Numbered from the stretch's first letter, positions 32,273 through 40,533 are shown. The stretch: 54,777 bases of DNA from JBDHAC01 sp039588215 (GCA_039588215.1 JBDHAD010000041.1:1-54777), one strand, 5' to 3'. Numbers and translations: made by a program. Notes: a model not told the origin generated them from the letters alone.

Positions 32273-33139
32273 ATGCCTCAAAACGGACGACCGACCCACA
32301 CCGTCACCCCCGATGGGGTCGCGGGCGCACTCGACCTCTACCTCGAGGAGCTGAGTCGCTACCCCCTGCTGAACGCGGAGCAGGAAGACCGCGTCGCCAG
32401 GCTGGCGCAGGCGGGCGACCGTGACGCGTTGGAGCTCCTCATCCGCTCGAACCTCCGCTTCGTGATCTCGGTCGCCAAGAAGTACCAGAACCGCGGCATG
32501 TCCTTCCTCGACCTCATCCAGGAGGGGAACGTGGGTCTGGTCACGGCGGCCAGGAAGTTCGATCCGGATCAGGGCGTGAAGTTCATCTCGTACGCCGTGT
32601 GGTGGATCCGCCAGGCGATCCTGGCGTCGCTGGCCAAGAACAGTCGCTCCGTCCGCCTGCCTCTGAACCGTGCCACCGAACTCGCGCGCATCGTCCGGGT
32701 CCGGGAACAGCTGCGGCAGGAGCTGGGCCGCGACCCCTCCGCTGAAGAGATCGGAGAGTTGGCGGAGCTCGAGCCGGCCACGGTCGACATGCTCCAGGCT
32801 CTGAACGTGGCGGAGGTGCGGCTCGACGCACCCGTGGGAGTGTCTGAGGACAACCATCTGGCAGAGCGCTTCCTGGTCGATGAGGCCAGCCTTGAAGAGT
32901 CCGTCGAGGCCATCCTGCTCAAGGAGCACATCGCCGTGGCGCTTCGGGACCTACGATCCCGCGACGCGCGCGTGGTGCGTTTGTACTACGGTTTGCAGGG
33001 CGAGCAGGCGCACACGCTGGAGGAGATCGGGAAGCTCCTCGGAGTCACGCGGGAGCGTGTGCGACAGTTGAGGGATCGAGCGCTGCGAGACCTGCGCGCC
33101 GGTGAGTCCGGCCAACTCCTGGCGAGCTTCGCGGCGTGA
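32273..33139 (+). CDS. RNA polymerase sigma factor, RpoD/SigA type without region 1.1
   Basis: A 288-residue sigma70 of group 1 or 2. Region 1.2 is ALDLYLEELSRYPLLNAEQE. Region 2 is LRFVISVAKKYQNRGMSFLDLIQEGNVGL with FDPDQGVKFISYAVWWIRQAI (2.3-2.4). Region 3 follows, and region 4.2 is LEEIGKLLGVTRERVRQLRDRALRDLR. It lacks the long region 1.1 and the non-conserved insert of Proteobacterial RpoD. This could be the main sigma factor or a stationary/stress paralogue; the window does not decide. The canonical 2.4 and 4.2 helices fit recognition of the TTGACG/TAnnnT promoters found nearby. A strong promoter precedes it. Confidence 0.93.
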   Translation: MPQNGRPTHTVTPDGVAGALDLYLEELSRYPLLNAEQEDRVARLAQAGDRDALELLIRSNLRFVISVAKKYQNRGMSFLDLIQEGNVGLVTAARKFDPDQGVKFISYAVWWIRQAILASLAKNSRSVRLPLNRATELARIVRVREQLRQELGRDPSAEEIGELAELEPATVDMLQALNVAEVRLDAPVGVSEDNHLAERFLVDEASLEESVEAILLKEHIAVALRDLRSRDARVVRLYYGLQGEQAHTLEEIGKLLGVTRERVRQLRDRALRDLRAGESGQLLASFAA

Positions 33140-33217
33140 TGCCCCGGGGCGCACGCCCTGGGCGCGCCATCCTGGGTCTAACGGGCTTGGTTTCGGGGTT
33201 CGACGGGCCAGCCCGGA

Positions 33218-34234
33218 CTAGGGGCTCTCCAGCAACTCGAGCGCGCTACACTCCGCGGGCTCGACCCACCCGATCTGCCGAGACTCCGACCCACTCTCTT
33301 CGCGGAGGAGACTCGTAGCGAGACCGACCCCGGAGCCATCGTACCGTCGCAGCACATCCAGCCGTCCTGCGGGGAGGTGGATCCAATCCAGGTACTCGAA
33401 CACTTCCTTGTCGGCCGGCGTGTTGTAACGTCGCAGCTCCTGCCACAAGGCCCGATACCCCGTCGCCGCATCGTACTGTGCCAGGAAGAACAGGGAGATG
33501 GCCTCTCCAGCGGGGGGCCCCGCAGCCAGCGAGTCGCTGATCAGATAGGTCGCTGCCATCCCCGGTACGGTGTCCTCGCGTAGCTGCACGGGTGTGAGAG
33601 CCACACGCTGGGCGAGAAACGCGCGCGGATCGTTGATCAGGCGCTCCGCGAGGACGGGTCCCGCCACCGACATGCGGCGTGTGGGCTCGATGGCGCTCAC
33701 GATCGCCGGTGCGCCGCCACCCGCCACGGCCGGAAGCGCGAACGCGTAACGTGGTACCGTCTGGCCGGGCATCAGCAACGCACGCCCGAGGGCCACGCTG
33801 GGGCAGCCCGCCGCGCTCGCGTCCGGCGCCCCTCCGAAAATGAGGGTACCGATACGCCCTCCCCCCGCGTGCAGTTGAAGCTCGGCTCCGGCGGCCATGA
33901 AGGTGGAGTCGAACCGGGCCCGGTAGCCCTGGTCGACCGAGTCGGGAAACACGAGCGACGTGAGATCGGCGCCGATCGCCTCTCCTCGCAGGCCCGCGAT
34001 GGGTACGACGCGAGCCGATCCATCGGGATCCAGCCTGGCGAGAAACAGGAGCGGCCCATCGGGGATCGGGACCAGCCGGACGTCGGGCTCTTCGGCCGCA
34101 GCCGTGGTGTCCGGAGGCGGTGCCGGGTTCTCGAGCGCGATACCACCCCCACCCCATTCGATCTCGCACGCCGTCGTCGCGAGGAGAACCACGCCGGCCA
34201 GGGTACGCCCCGCGCGGGCTCGCGTGCGCTTCAT
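33218..34234 (-). CDS. Predicted lipoprotein of unknown function
   Basis: A 338-residue protein. ATG 34234 gives KRTRARAGRTLAGVVLLATTAC, a lipoprotein-like signal with Cys near residue 24. The upstream part of the frame (to 34342) lies across the promoter at 34281-34309 and is excluded. After a Pro/Ala/Glu-rich linker the protein is a mix of beta strands and helices (PLLFLARLDPDGSARVVPIAGL, then SLVFPDSVDQGYRARFDS, then LFFLAQYDAATGYRALWQELR). No family was recognised. It runs convergently toward the sigma factor gene. Confidence 0.7.
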   Translation of the reverse strand: MKRTRARAGRTLAGVVLLATTACEIEWGGGGIALENPAPPPDTTAAAEEPDVRLVPIPDGPLLFLARLDPDGSARVVPIAGLRGEAIGADLTSLVFPDSVDQGYRARFDSTFMAAGAELQLHAGGGRIGTLIFGGAPDASAAGCPSVALGRALLMPGQTVPRYAFALPAVAGGGAPAIVSAIEPTRRMSVAGPVLAERLINDPRAFLAQRVALTPVQLREDTVPGMAATYLISDSLAAGPPAGEAISLFFLAQYDAATGYRALWQELRRYNTPADKEVFEYLDWIHLPAGRLDVLRRYDGSGVGLATSLLREESGSESRQIGWVEPAECSALELLESP

Positions 34235-34280
34235 GTCGCCTAATACGGTCACCGCATCCACCTTGCCTCGAGGAAAGCGC

Positions 34281-34309
34281 AAGCTAGGATTCGGCTTTTC
34301 CACCAGCAA
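34281..34309 (-). promoter_or_regulatory. Candidate promoter TTGCTG-N17-TAGCTT of the lipoprotein gene
   Basis: On the minus strand TTGCTG (34309-34304) and TAGCTT (34286-34281) are 17 bases apart, with the -10 ending 47 bases before ATG 34234. The -10 hexamer is identical to those at 13884 and 32192. Confidence 0.5.
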
Positions 34310-34363
34310 CAAGGCGGCCGACCCGAGCATCGGTCTCGGCACGCGCTAGGAAGCGAGGTCGAC

Positions 34364-35368
34364 CTGGCACCGATATCCCTCTTCCATCACCCGGCCTGCG
34401 CGCGACACGACACGGGCTGGGGTCACCCCGAGCATCAGGGTCGCCTGCGGGCGGTGGTGCAGGCTTTGTATCGGGCGCTCCCGACTCTGGTGGCGGACAT
34501 CGAGCAATTCGAGGCCGCACTCGCGGATCCCGCACTGCTCGAGCTCGCTCACACGGCGGATCACATCGCGCGCGTCCAAGCCGCGTGTATGCAGGCGCGG
34601 GAGACCGATGAGATCCTGTCGGTGAATGCGGATACGGTCGTCTCGCCCGCGTCCTGGGAGGCGGCCGTCGGGGCGGTGGGATGCGCGATCGCGGCTGTCG
34701 AGGCGGTGATGGCGGGCGGGACGCGGGCGGCGTTCTGTCCCGTACGGCCGCCAGGGCACCACGCGACCCCGAATAGGGCGATGGGATTCTGCCTGTTCAA
34801 CAACGTCGCGATCGCGGCTCGCCATGCGATCCGGACCGAGGCCGTGGATCGGGTGCTGATCGTCGACTGGGACGTTCACCACGGGAACGGAACCCAGGAC
34901 ATCTTTTACGACGATCCCGCGGTCTTCTACCTCTCCATGCACCAGAGTCCGCTGTTCCCCGGCACCGGCTCGTCGGAGGAGACGGGCGCGGGCCCCGGCG
35001 AGGGGACCACGCTCAATATCCCCAAGCCACCCGGACTCCCGCCCGAGGAGTATGTCGAGGCGCTGCTGGCCGGACTGGACGACGTCCTCGACCGCTTTGA
35101 CCCGCAGTTGGTCCTCGTGTCGGCGGGCTTCGACGCCGGTGTCGACGATCCGATCGGTGGGTTCACGCTCCGTGAGCAGGACTTCGCCACGCTCACGCAC
35201 GAGCTCGTCGCGCGTACGTCCGCGACCGCGCACGGGCGCGTGGTTTCGCTACTGGAGGGCGGTTACAATCCCGAGGAATTGGGTCGCAACGCCGTGGCCC
35301 ACTTGACCGCGCTGCGGGATGTGCTACGGGATACGCCGTCCGTCGACTCGACGGCCGAGGCCCGATAG
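34364..35368 (+). CDS. Histone deacetylase/acetylpolyamine amidohydrolase family protein, probable CTG start
   Basis: A 334-residue zinc deacetylase of the arginase/deacetylase fold. Active-site motifs are RPPGHHATPNRAMGFCLFNN (His-His dyad), VDWDVHHGNGTQDIF (zinc Asp/His), SAGFDAGVDDPIGG (zinc Asp) and LEGGYNPEEL (catalytic Tyr). All key residues are present. The conserved N-terminus SLFHHPACARHDTGWGHPEH is coded upstream of the first GTG (34454). No ATG, GTG or TTG exists in that stretch back to the stop at 34241. CTG 34364 lies 5 bases after GAGG and is the likely start. The substrate may be acetylated lysine, polyamines or acetoin-pathway proteins. Confidence 0.9.
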   Translation: MAPISLFHHPACARHDTGWGHPEHQGRLRAVVQALYRALPTLVADIEQFEAALADPALLELAHTADHIARVQAACMQARETDEILSVNADTVVSPASWEAAVGAVGCAIAAVEAVMAGGTRAAFCPVRPPGHHATPNRAMGFCLFNNVAIAARHAIRTEAVDRVLIVDWDVHHGNGTQDIFYDDPAVFYLSMHQSPLFPGTGSSEETGAGPGEGTTLNIPKPPGLPPEEYVEALLAGLDDVLDRFDPQLVLVSAGFDAGVDDPIGGFTLREQDFATLTHELVARTSATAHGRVVSLLEGGYNPEELGRNAVAHLTALRDVLRDTPSVDSTAEAR

Positions 35369-35392
35369 GCGCGAGATCGAAGCGGACCGTCC

Positions 35393-35416
35393 GCCGGGGC
35401 GACTCACCGCCCCGGC
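35393..35416 (+). terminator. Hairpin between the deacetylase and M24 peptidase genes
   Basis: GCCGGGGCG and CGCCCCGGC form a perfect 9-bp stem with a six-base loop, 24 bases after the stop. No T-run follows. It may partly terminate or protect the upstream message. Confidence 0.45.
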
Positions 35417-35444
35417 GCCGTGATCCCATACAGGAGGAGAACCC

Positions 35445-36686
35445 ATGGGCGCCAGGCTGAGCGAGGCCTTCGTCGAGCGGGCCCGAGAGGAGCTGCGGGC
35501 GAACGATCTGGACGCGTGGCTGCTGTACGATTTTCACGGGCGCAACCACGTAGCCGCAGACCTGCTCGGCCTGCCGGAGGGTCAGATGCGTCGTTACTTC
35601 GTGCTCCTGGCACCGGATGCATCCCCCCGGGCGCTCGTTCATCGCATCGAGCTCTCGGGGTGGCACGGTTGGCCGCACGAGATAGAGAGCTACGTGGGGT
35701 GGGAGGAGATGGAGGCGGCGCTCGGCCACATGCTCGAGGATCGCGCGGTGGTGGCCATGGAGGTCTCACCGGGTGACGGGGTCCCTTACATTGACAACGT
35801 CCCGGCCGGGGTGGTGGAACTGGTCGAGTCGCTCGGCGTGCGCGTGGTGAGCTCGGTCGACCTGATCTCGCGAACCGCCGCCCAATGGGGCGATACCGGC
35901 CTCGATCTCCAGCGCCGCGCCGCGGAGATTCTGGCGCAGACCGCCCGTGGTGCGTTCAAGCTCGCCGCACGCGCGGCCGCCGACGGTGAGGGGACAGGTA
36001 CCGCGGGAGACGCTCGTGCGGGAGATGCTGGCGCGGGGCTCCCGGCCAACGAGTACGAGCTCGCCGAATGGGTACGCGCCACGCTCACGGACCAGGGGCT
36101 GACGGAGGTGGACACGATCGTCGCCGTCGGCGCGAACGCGGCCCTGCCACACTACGAGCCGCAACCCGATGGCTCCGCCCCGATCCGCGCGGGAGAGGTC
36201 TTTCTCGTGGACCTGTGGGCGCGTGCCGCGGGCGAGCCGAACGCCGTATTCGCCGATCAGACGTGGATGGGATACCTGGGCTCGACGGTCCCCGAGGACA
36301 TCCAGGCCGCCTGGGAAGCGCTCGTGGCCGCTCGCGACGGCGGTGTGCAGCTGATCCGCGACGGGTACCCGGAAGACCTCCCGACCGGGGCCGACGTCGA
36401 CCGTCACGTGCGTTCCATCCTGATCGAGCGCGGCTTCGCCGACGGGATCATGCACCGGACGGGCCACGGGATCGACCGGGAGCTCCACGGAGTCGGGCCG
36501 ACCCTCGACAGCATCGAGACGCGGGACGAGCGTCGACTCGTGCCCGGCATCGGATTCTCGGTGGAGCCCGGCGTGTACTACGAGGGTCGATTCGGGCTGC
36601 GGACCGAGATCAACGTCTACATGGGAGACGAGGGGCCCGAGGTCTCTCCCAACGTGATTCAGCACGAGATGTGGCTCGCGGAGTGA
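35445..36686 (+). CDS. M24-family metallopeptidase (Xaa-Pro aminopeptidase/prolidase-like)
   Basis: A 413-residue pita-bread peptidase behind a strong SD (AGGAGGAG). The creatinase-type N-domain spans about 1-150. The metal ligands are recognisable: Asp in VFLVDLWA, Asp in VFADQTWMG, His in MHRTGHGIDRELHGVGP, Glu in GIGFSVEPGVYYEG and Glu in LRTEINVYM. A Gly/Ala-rich stretch (GEGTGTAGDARAGDAGAG, about 183-201) is inserted before the catalytic core. It would remove N-terminal residues next to proline or hydrolyse dipeptides. A dipeptide epimerase follows, so this may be a peptide-salvage unit. Confidence 0.9.
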   Translation: MGARLSEAFVERAREELRANDLDAWLLYDFHGRNHVAADLLGLPEGQMRRYFVLLAPDASPRALVHRIELSGWHGWPHEIESYVGWEEMEAALGHMLEDRAVVAMEVSPGDGVPYIDNVPAGVVELVESLGVRVVSSVDLISRTAAQWGDTGLDLQRRAAEILAQTARGAFKLAARAAADGEGTGTAGDARAGDAGAGLPANEYELAEWVRATLTDQGLTEVDTIVAVGANAALPHYEPQPDGSAPIRAGEVFLVDLWARAAGEPNAVFADQTWMGYLGSTVPEDIQAAWEALVAARDGGVQLIRDGYPEDLPTGADVDRHVRSILIERGFADGIMHRTGHGIDRELHGVGPTLDSIETRDERRLVPGIGFSVEPGVYYEGRFGLRTEINVYMGDEGPEVSPNVIQHEMWLAE

Positions 36687-36756
36687 GGACTTTGGCGTGC
36701 CGCCGGGACAGGTGGGCCCGGTGGAAAGAATGCGCCTGCCGGGGGAGGATCGCGCG

Positions 36757-37779
36757 ATGAGGATCTCCTGGGACCAGGTGGAGGTCCACACCAAACACCC
36801 GTTTCGCATCAGCCGCGGCGTTCGGACCAAAGACACGGTGGTGTGGCTGCGGCTGGAGCTCGAAGGGATCGAGGGGTGGGGTGAGGCCGATCCCTCACCC
36901 TACTACGGGGAGACCGCCGACACCGTGGATGACGCGCTCGAGACGCTTCGTCCGAGGTTGGAGGCCGTGGAGGACCCCTTCGACCTCGAGGCCATCGAGC
37001 GTGATCTGCGCGCGCTCCTCCCCGGGAACGGCTCCGCGCACGCGGCGGTCTCCGCGGCGCTGTACGACTGGATCGGCAAGAGTCTCGGCCAGCCGTTGTG
37101 GCGGCTTTGGGGGCTGGATCCGGCCACCGCACCACCGAGCTCGTTCACGATCGGGATCGACGAGCCCGAGGTGATGGCCGAGAAAGTCCGCGAGGCCACC
37201 GAATACGCGATCCTGAAGGTCAAGGTCGGGACCGGCGACGACGAGGCGATGCTGCGCGCCGTGCGCGATGCCGCCCCGGAGGTGGTCTTGCGGGTGGATG
37301 CGAATGCCGCTTGGACACCCAGCGAGGCGCTGGAGGGCATCGCCATGCTGCGGGACTTCGGCGTCGAGTTCGTCGAGCAGCCGGTGCCACCGGATGATCG
37401 GGACGGGCTCGCCTCGGTACACGCTCGCTCGGCGCTGCCGATCATCGCGGACGAATCCTGCCTGGTCGCGTCCGACATCCCGGGTCTGGCAGATCGGGTC
37501 GACGGGATCAACATCAAGCTCGCCAAGTGCGGCGGACCACGCGAAGCGCTCCGAATGATCCACACGGCCCGCGCCTGCGGACTGAAGGTGATGCTCGGGT
37601 GCATGCTGGAGACCACGCTGGGAATCGCGGCCTCCGCGCACCTCGCCCCGCTGGTGGACTATGCCGACCTGGACGGGGCCGAGCTCCTGAAGGACGATCC
37701 GTTCAGCGGCCCGCACCTCGAGGGTGGGCGCATCGTACTCGGTGATGATCCGGGTCTCGGGGTCATGGAACGGGGATGA
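36757..37779 (+). CDS. Dipeptide epimerase (enolase superfamily, L-Ala-D/L-Glu epimerase-like)
   Basis: A 340-residue enolase-superfamily enzyme that inverts the alpha carbon of a dipeptide. ATG 36757 is supported by GGGGGAGGA. The first catalytic lysine is in AILKVKVGTG near residue 150. Metal ligands follow as RVDANAAW (Asp), VEFVEQPVPP (Glu) and IIADESC (Asp), and the second catalytic lysine is in GINIKLAKCGG near 250. This KxK ... D-E-D ... K order is the muconate-lactonizing/dipeptide-epimerase pattern. Murein peptide recycling is the best-known role. Its stop codon is part of ATGA, the first link of the mini-ORF relay to the trpF-like gene. Confidence 0.9.
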   Translation: MRISWDQVEVHTKHPFRISRGVRTKDTVVWLRLELEGIEGWGEADPSPYYGETADTVDDALETLRPRLEAVEDPFDLEAIERDLRALLPGNGSAHAAVSAALYDWIGKSLGQPLWRLWGLDPATAPPSSFTIGIDEPEVMAEKVREATEYAILKVKVGTGDDEAMLRAVRDAAPEVVLRVDANAAWTPSEALEGIAMLRDFGVEFVEQPVPPDDRDGLASVHARSALPIIADESCLVASDIPGLADRVDGINIKLAKCGGPREALRMIHTARACGLKVMLGCMLETTLGIAASAHLAPLVDYADLDGAELLKDDPFSGPHLEGGRIVLGDDPGLGVMERG

Positions 37780-37860
37780 TTCCACCTCGGGAACCCGGAG
37801 CCGGATGATCCTCCGACCGAGGGCGAGGCGATGATCCCCCGACCGAGGGCGAGGCGATGA
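37776..37860 (+). promoter_or_regulatory. Relay of three ATGA-linked mini-ORFs between epimerase and trpF-like gene
   Basis: Three tiny frames follow head to tail: 37776-37808 (MIPPREPGAG), 37805-37834 (MILRPRARR) and 37831-37860 (MIPRPRARR). Each start overlaps the stop before it as ATGA, the first overlapping the epimerase stop and the last stop overlapping the trpF-like ATG at 37857. The last two starts (37831 and 37857) are preceded by the purine stretch GAGGGCGAGGCG. The mini-ORFs open with MIP or MIL like the real gene, so they look like copies of its start region. This could pass ribosomes on by termination-reinitiation. Confidence 0.6.
37805..37856 (+). repeat. Tandem 26-bp duplication containing SD and start codon
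   Basis: Units 37805-37830 and 37831-37856 differ at one base and each ends in GAGGGCGAGGCG. A third, partial unit begins at 37857 with the trpF-like start. Because 26 is not a multiple of three, each ATG is in a different frame. Confidence 0.9.
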
Positions 37861-38513
37861 TCCCCCGGGTGAAGGTGTGCTGTATAGCCAGCGTGGCCGA
37901 AGCGCGCCTGGCGATCCGCCACGGTGCCTCGGCGCTGGGTCTGGTGTCGGCGATGCCCAGCGGTCCTGGTGTCATCGCCGATGAAGCCATCCGCGAGATC
38001 GCGCGCACCGTTCCCCCGGGGGTCGCGACGTTCCTGCTCACGTCGCGGACCGACCCCGACGCCATCGGGGCCCAACAGCGTCAGGCGGGCGTCGACACGC
38101 TGCAGCTCGTCGATCGCATGGTGCCTGGTGCCCTCGCGGCCCTGCGCGAGGCCCTACCCGGTATCGGCCTCGTACAGGTCATACACGTCCTGGGCGAGGA
38201 GTCCCTGGACGAAGCGCGGGACTACGCCCCTCTCGTGGACGCGATCCTACTCGATTCGGGCAATCCGGGTCTGAGCGTGAAGGAGTTGGGCGGAACTGGG
38301 CGCACCCACGACTGGGGCGTAAGCCGCGCAATCGTGCAGACCGTCCCGGTCCCCGTCTATCTGGCGGGAGGTTTGAGCGCGGACAACGTGGGGGAGGCGA
38401 TCGAGGCCGTGCGTCCGTTCGGGCTGGATGTGTGCAGCGGGCTGCGGACCGACGGCTCACTGGACGAGGCCAAGCTCGAACGCTTTATGGACGAGGTACG
38501 CGCAGCGGCCTGA
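37857..38513 (+). CDS. Phosphoribosylanthranilate isomerase (TrpF)-like protein
   Basis: A 218-residue TIM-barrel protein of the TrpF family. The catalytic cysteine is in VKVCCIASVAEA near residue 8, and the catalytic aspartate is probably in AILLDSGNPG near 140. The phosphate-binding end is seen as LGGTGRTHDW, then VYLAGGLSADNV and DVCSGLRTDG. Differences from classical TrpF include VCCIAS for ICGLT and SGPGVI for the usual SPRxV. No other trp genes are near; neighbours are a peptidase and an epimerase. It may be an isolated PRAI, or have shifted substrate. Its start is the end of an unusual mini-ORF relay. Confidence 0.8.
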   Translation: MIPRVKVCCIASVAEARLAIRHGASALGLVSAMPSGPGVIADEAIREIARTVPPGVATFLLTSRTDPDAIGAQQRQAGVDTLQLVDRMVPGALAALREALPGIGLVQVIHVLGEESLDEARDYAPLVDAILLDSGNPGLSVKELGGTGRTHDWGVSRAIVQTVPVPVYLAGGLSADNVGEAIEAVRPFGLDVCSGLRTDGSLDEAKLERFMDEVRAAA

Positions 38514-38531
38514 GTCGAGGGGCCGGGCGCC

Positions 38532-38572
38532 CGCCGGATCGCTCGCTGCACGCCGGCCGGATCGCTCGCTGC
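38532..38572 (+). repeat. 17-bp direct repeat, period 23, after the trpF-like gene
   Basis: GCCGGATCGCTCGCTGC occurs at 38533-38549 and 38556-38572 in the gap between the trpF-like gene and the convergent Cys-repeat lipoprotein gene. Confidence 0.75.
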
Positions 38573-38607
38573 GCCCCGCGCTCGTCAGGCCCGGCGCGTG
38601 AGGGATA

Positions 38608-40002
38608 TCACGTGCCGGGTGGTCGAGTGTTCTGCACGCGGGCGCCGTACAGGCACGACTGCTGGTACAGGAGTGACTCCGCCGCCTGACACATGTCCCA
38701 CCGCTCCTCGGGCGTGCCGCCGAGGATCCCGATCTCCTCGCCGAGCGCCTCGTAACAGCGGGGCTTCGAGTCCTCTTCCACCCTCCGACAGAATTCGAAC
38801 CCGGTCTTCGTGTCCGACGTCAGGTCCACGAAATTCTTGACCAGCCCGATATAGCACCAGTCGCGGTACTCCGGGTTCGCCTTGCCGCACTCGCGGATCG
38901 AGTCATCGGGGTCCTGGAGCGTGTAGGAGCTGATGTCGCGTCCGAGGCTCTGGAAGCATGTCGGACGCCACTCTTCGGGCGCGTCATCGCAGCTGTCCGC
39001 CGCGTCGCCGATATCCCCGCCGTTCATCCACAGCATCGCGGACGTCTGCATCATGTAGCATTCCCGCTGATAACGGCGGTCCATGACCGAGCAGGGATAA
39101 TGCGGATCATCGTTTCTCAGCGCCTCCCACGGCTCCCACGCCTCTTCGCCTTCCGCGGCCGCCGCCCCCGCCATGGCGTCGTGGCCTCCGGGCTCCGCAT
39201 GCGCGTGCATTTCGCCTTCGGCCGCCTCCTCACTGCCTTCCTCAGCTGCCTGACCGCCGGCCCCGGCCGCCTCACCGCCGGCCCCGGCGGCTTCAGCGGG
39301 CTCCTCCACCGCCGCCGCCAGCTCGGACGCCGGGTGATGCGGGTTGGTCGCGTTCATGATGTTCTCCATGAACGCTCCCCCGTAGCACGACTGCTGGTCC
39401 CATCTCGCGTCGAGCAGATCGCACCCTTCGAGCGCGCGAGGAAGGTGGTGTCCGTAGAACATCGTGAGTCCGTGCCCCATCCCGTGCAGGCACTGAAAGA
39501 GGACCCACTGGTCGGCGCCGGGCTCCCTGTACGCCTGACAGAGCTCGCGGACCACGTCGCTGGTGACCTCACCGACCGCCATGAAGTGCGCCTGCAACAC
39601 ACCGTGGTAACACCCGGATTGGAATAGCGTCGTGCACTCCGAGAATACGGACGAGACATCGACATCGGGCGAGTAAGAAGTGATCCCGATCGCGTGTACG
39701 TACACATGACCGTCCCGCTCGACATCCACATCGACAGCCGCCACCGCTTCGAGGGTGGATAACGCCTCACGCACCCCCGCGTCCGCGAGCCGGGCCAGGA
39801 AATGTGCCTGGTAGCACTCGGTCTTCGCTTCGCGGCCGAGCGCCGAACACTCGTCGACCGCCGCGGACACCTCCAGCGGCGCGTCGGCGGGGAGATTCGC
39901 CGCCTCGCCCGCGCACCCTGAAAGGAAGAACGCAAACGCTCCCGCCGCGGTCGCGAGCGACCGGGGGCCTCTACGTACGGGATCTCCCGCAGGACCCATC
40001 AC
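38608..40002 (-). CDS. Lipoprotein with nine cysteine-pair repeats, family unrecognised
   Basis: A 464-residue protein. The signal ends AFAFFLSGC, so Cys30 is the probable lipid anchor. After it come nine cysteine pairs: 52/63, 123/131, 155/171, 194/206, 304/315, 338/349, 372/383, 405/416 and 438/450. The second Cys is usually followed by Tyr, Phe or Leu. In the last five copies the period is a steady 33-34 residues and the pair spacing is 11-12, which suggests a solenoid of disulfide-pinned helical hairpins. Histidines cluster in CYHGVLQAHF and CLHGMGHGLTMFYGHH. An Ala/Glu/Gly-rich linker (about 225-290) splits the array. GTG 40002 or ATG 39999 starts it. It is probably periplasmic or surface-exposed; function unknown. 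Confidence 0.8.
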   Translation of the reverse strand: MMGPAGDPVRRGPRSLATAAGAFAFFLSGCAGEAANLPADAPLEVSAAVDECSALGREAKTECYQAHFLARLADAGVREALSTLEAVAAVDVDVERDGHVYVHAIGITSYSPDVDVSSVFSECTTLFQSGCYHGVLQAHFMAVGEVTSDVVRELCQAYREPGADQWVLFQCLHGMGHGLTMFYGHHLPRALEGCDLLDARWDQQSCYGGAFMENIMNATNPHHPASELAAAVEEPAEAAGAGGEAAGAGGQAAEEGSEEAAEGEMHAHAEPGGHDAMAGAAAAEGEEAWEPWEALRNDDPHYPCSVMDRRYQRECYMMQTSAMLWMNGGDIGDAADSCDDAPEEWRPTCFQSLGRDISSYTLQDPDDSIRECGKANPEYRDWCYIGLVKNFVDLTSDTKTGFEFCRRVEEDSKPRCYEALGEEIGILGGTPEERWDMCQAAESLLYQQSCLYGARVQNTRPPGT

Positions 40003-40020
40003 GAATACCTCGCTCGGGGG

Positions 40021-40052
40021 AAAAGAAAACGGGCGACCCCTTGGCCGCCCGT
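40021..40052 (-). terminator. Rho-independent terminator downstream of the 40081-40533 gene
   Basis: On the minus strand ACGGGCG and CGCCCGT pair around a ten-base loop and are followed by TTTCTTTT. It ends the priA/small-protein transcript before the lipoprotein gene. Confidence 0.75.
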
Positions 40053-40080
40053 CTGGTGAACCTCGACGCGCCAGGTCGCG

Positions 40081-40533
40081 TCAGATTTGCTCGATGTCGT
40101 AGAAGATGCGCCAGTTGCTCATCATCTCCGGATCATCGGAGTCCTGGTCCTCGGCGATGTCCTCGCCCGGCCCATAGGTGCCGAGCCACGTCTCCACCGG
40201 GCCCCGAAACTCGCGCCGGTACGTATCGAGCATGTCGTTGGCGCTCATCGTGTCGAGCTCCTCGCCAAACAGCTCGATAACGAGGTGGTCATCCACCTCG
40301 CCCTCGAACAGCACGCGGTTGACGCGCTCCCGGTTCCAGGCCGGATGGTCGGAGATCGCCCAATGGCCCTCCTCCGGGAAGCGGGTCTCGTGCTGAATCC
40401 CGCCCCGGTTCTCGCTCGAGACGACAGACCGGAAGCGAAACTCGCCCTTCTCCTTGTAGAAAGGCTCCAGGTTGTCCAGGATCTGGAGCCACCGCAGGGT
40501 GATCCGGATCCGCGCGCCGCCTGTCTCGCTCAT
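40081..40533 (-). CDS. Conserved-looking small protein, possible C2-like beta sandwich
   Basis: A 150-residue protein starting at ATG 40533 behind AAGGAG. Strand-like segments alternate with acidic loops: ARIRITLRWLQILDNLEP, FRFRSVVSSEN, RVNRVLFEGEVDDHLVIELFGEELD, and a C-terminal tail with GPGEDIAEDQDSDDPE. The segment DDHLVIELFGEELD recalls the late strands of C2-type domains, but no family was recognised. It has no signal peptide. It is 97 bases downstream of priA on the same strand and ahead of a terminator, so the two may be co-transcribed. Confidence 0.7.
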   Translation of the reverse strand: MSETGGARIRITLRWLQILDNLEPFYKEKGEFRFRSVVSSENRGGIQHETRFPEEGHWAISDHPAWNRERVNRVLFEGEVDDHLVIELFGEELDTMSANDMLDTYRREFRGPVETWLGTYGPGEDIAEDQDSDDPEMMSNWRIFYDIEQI

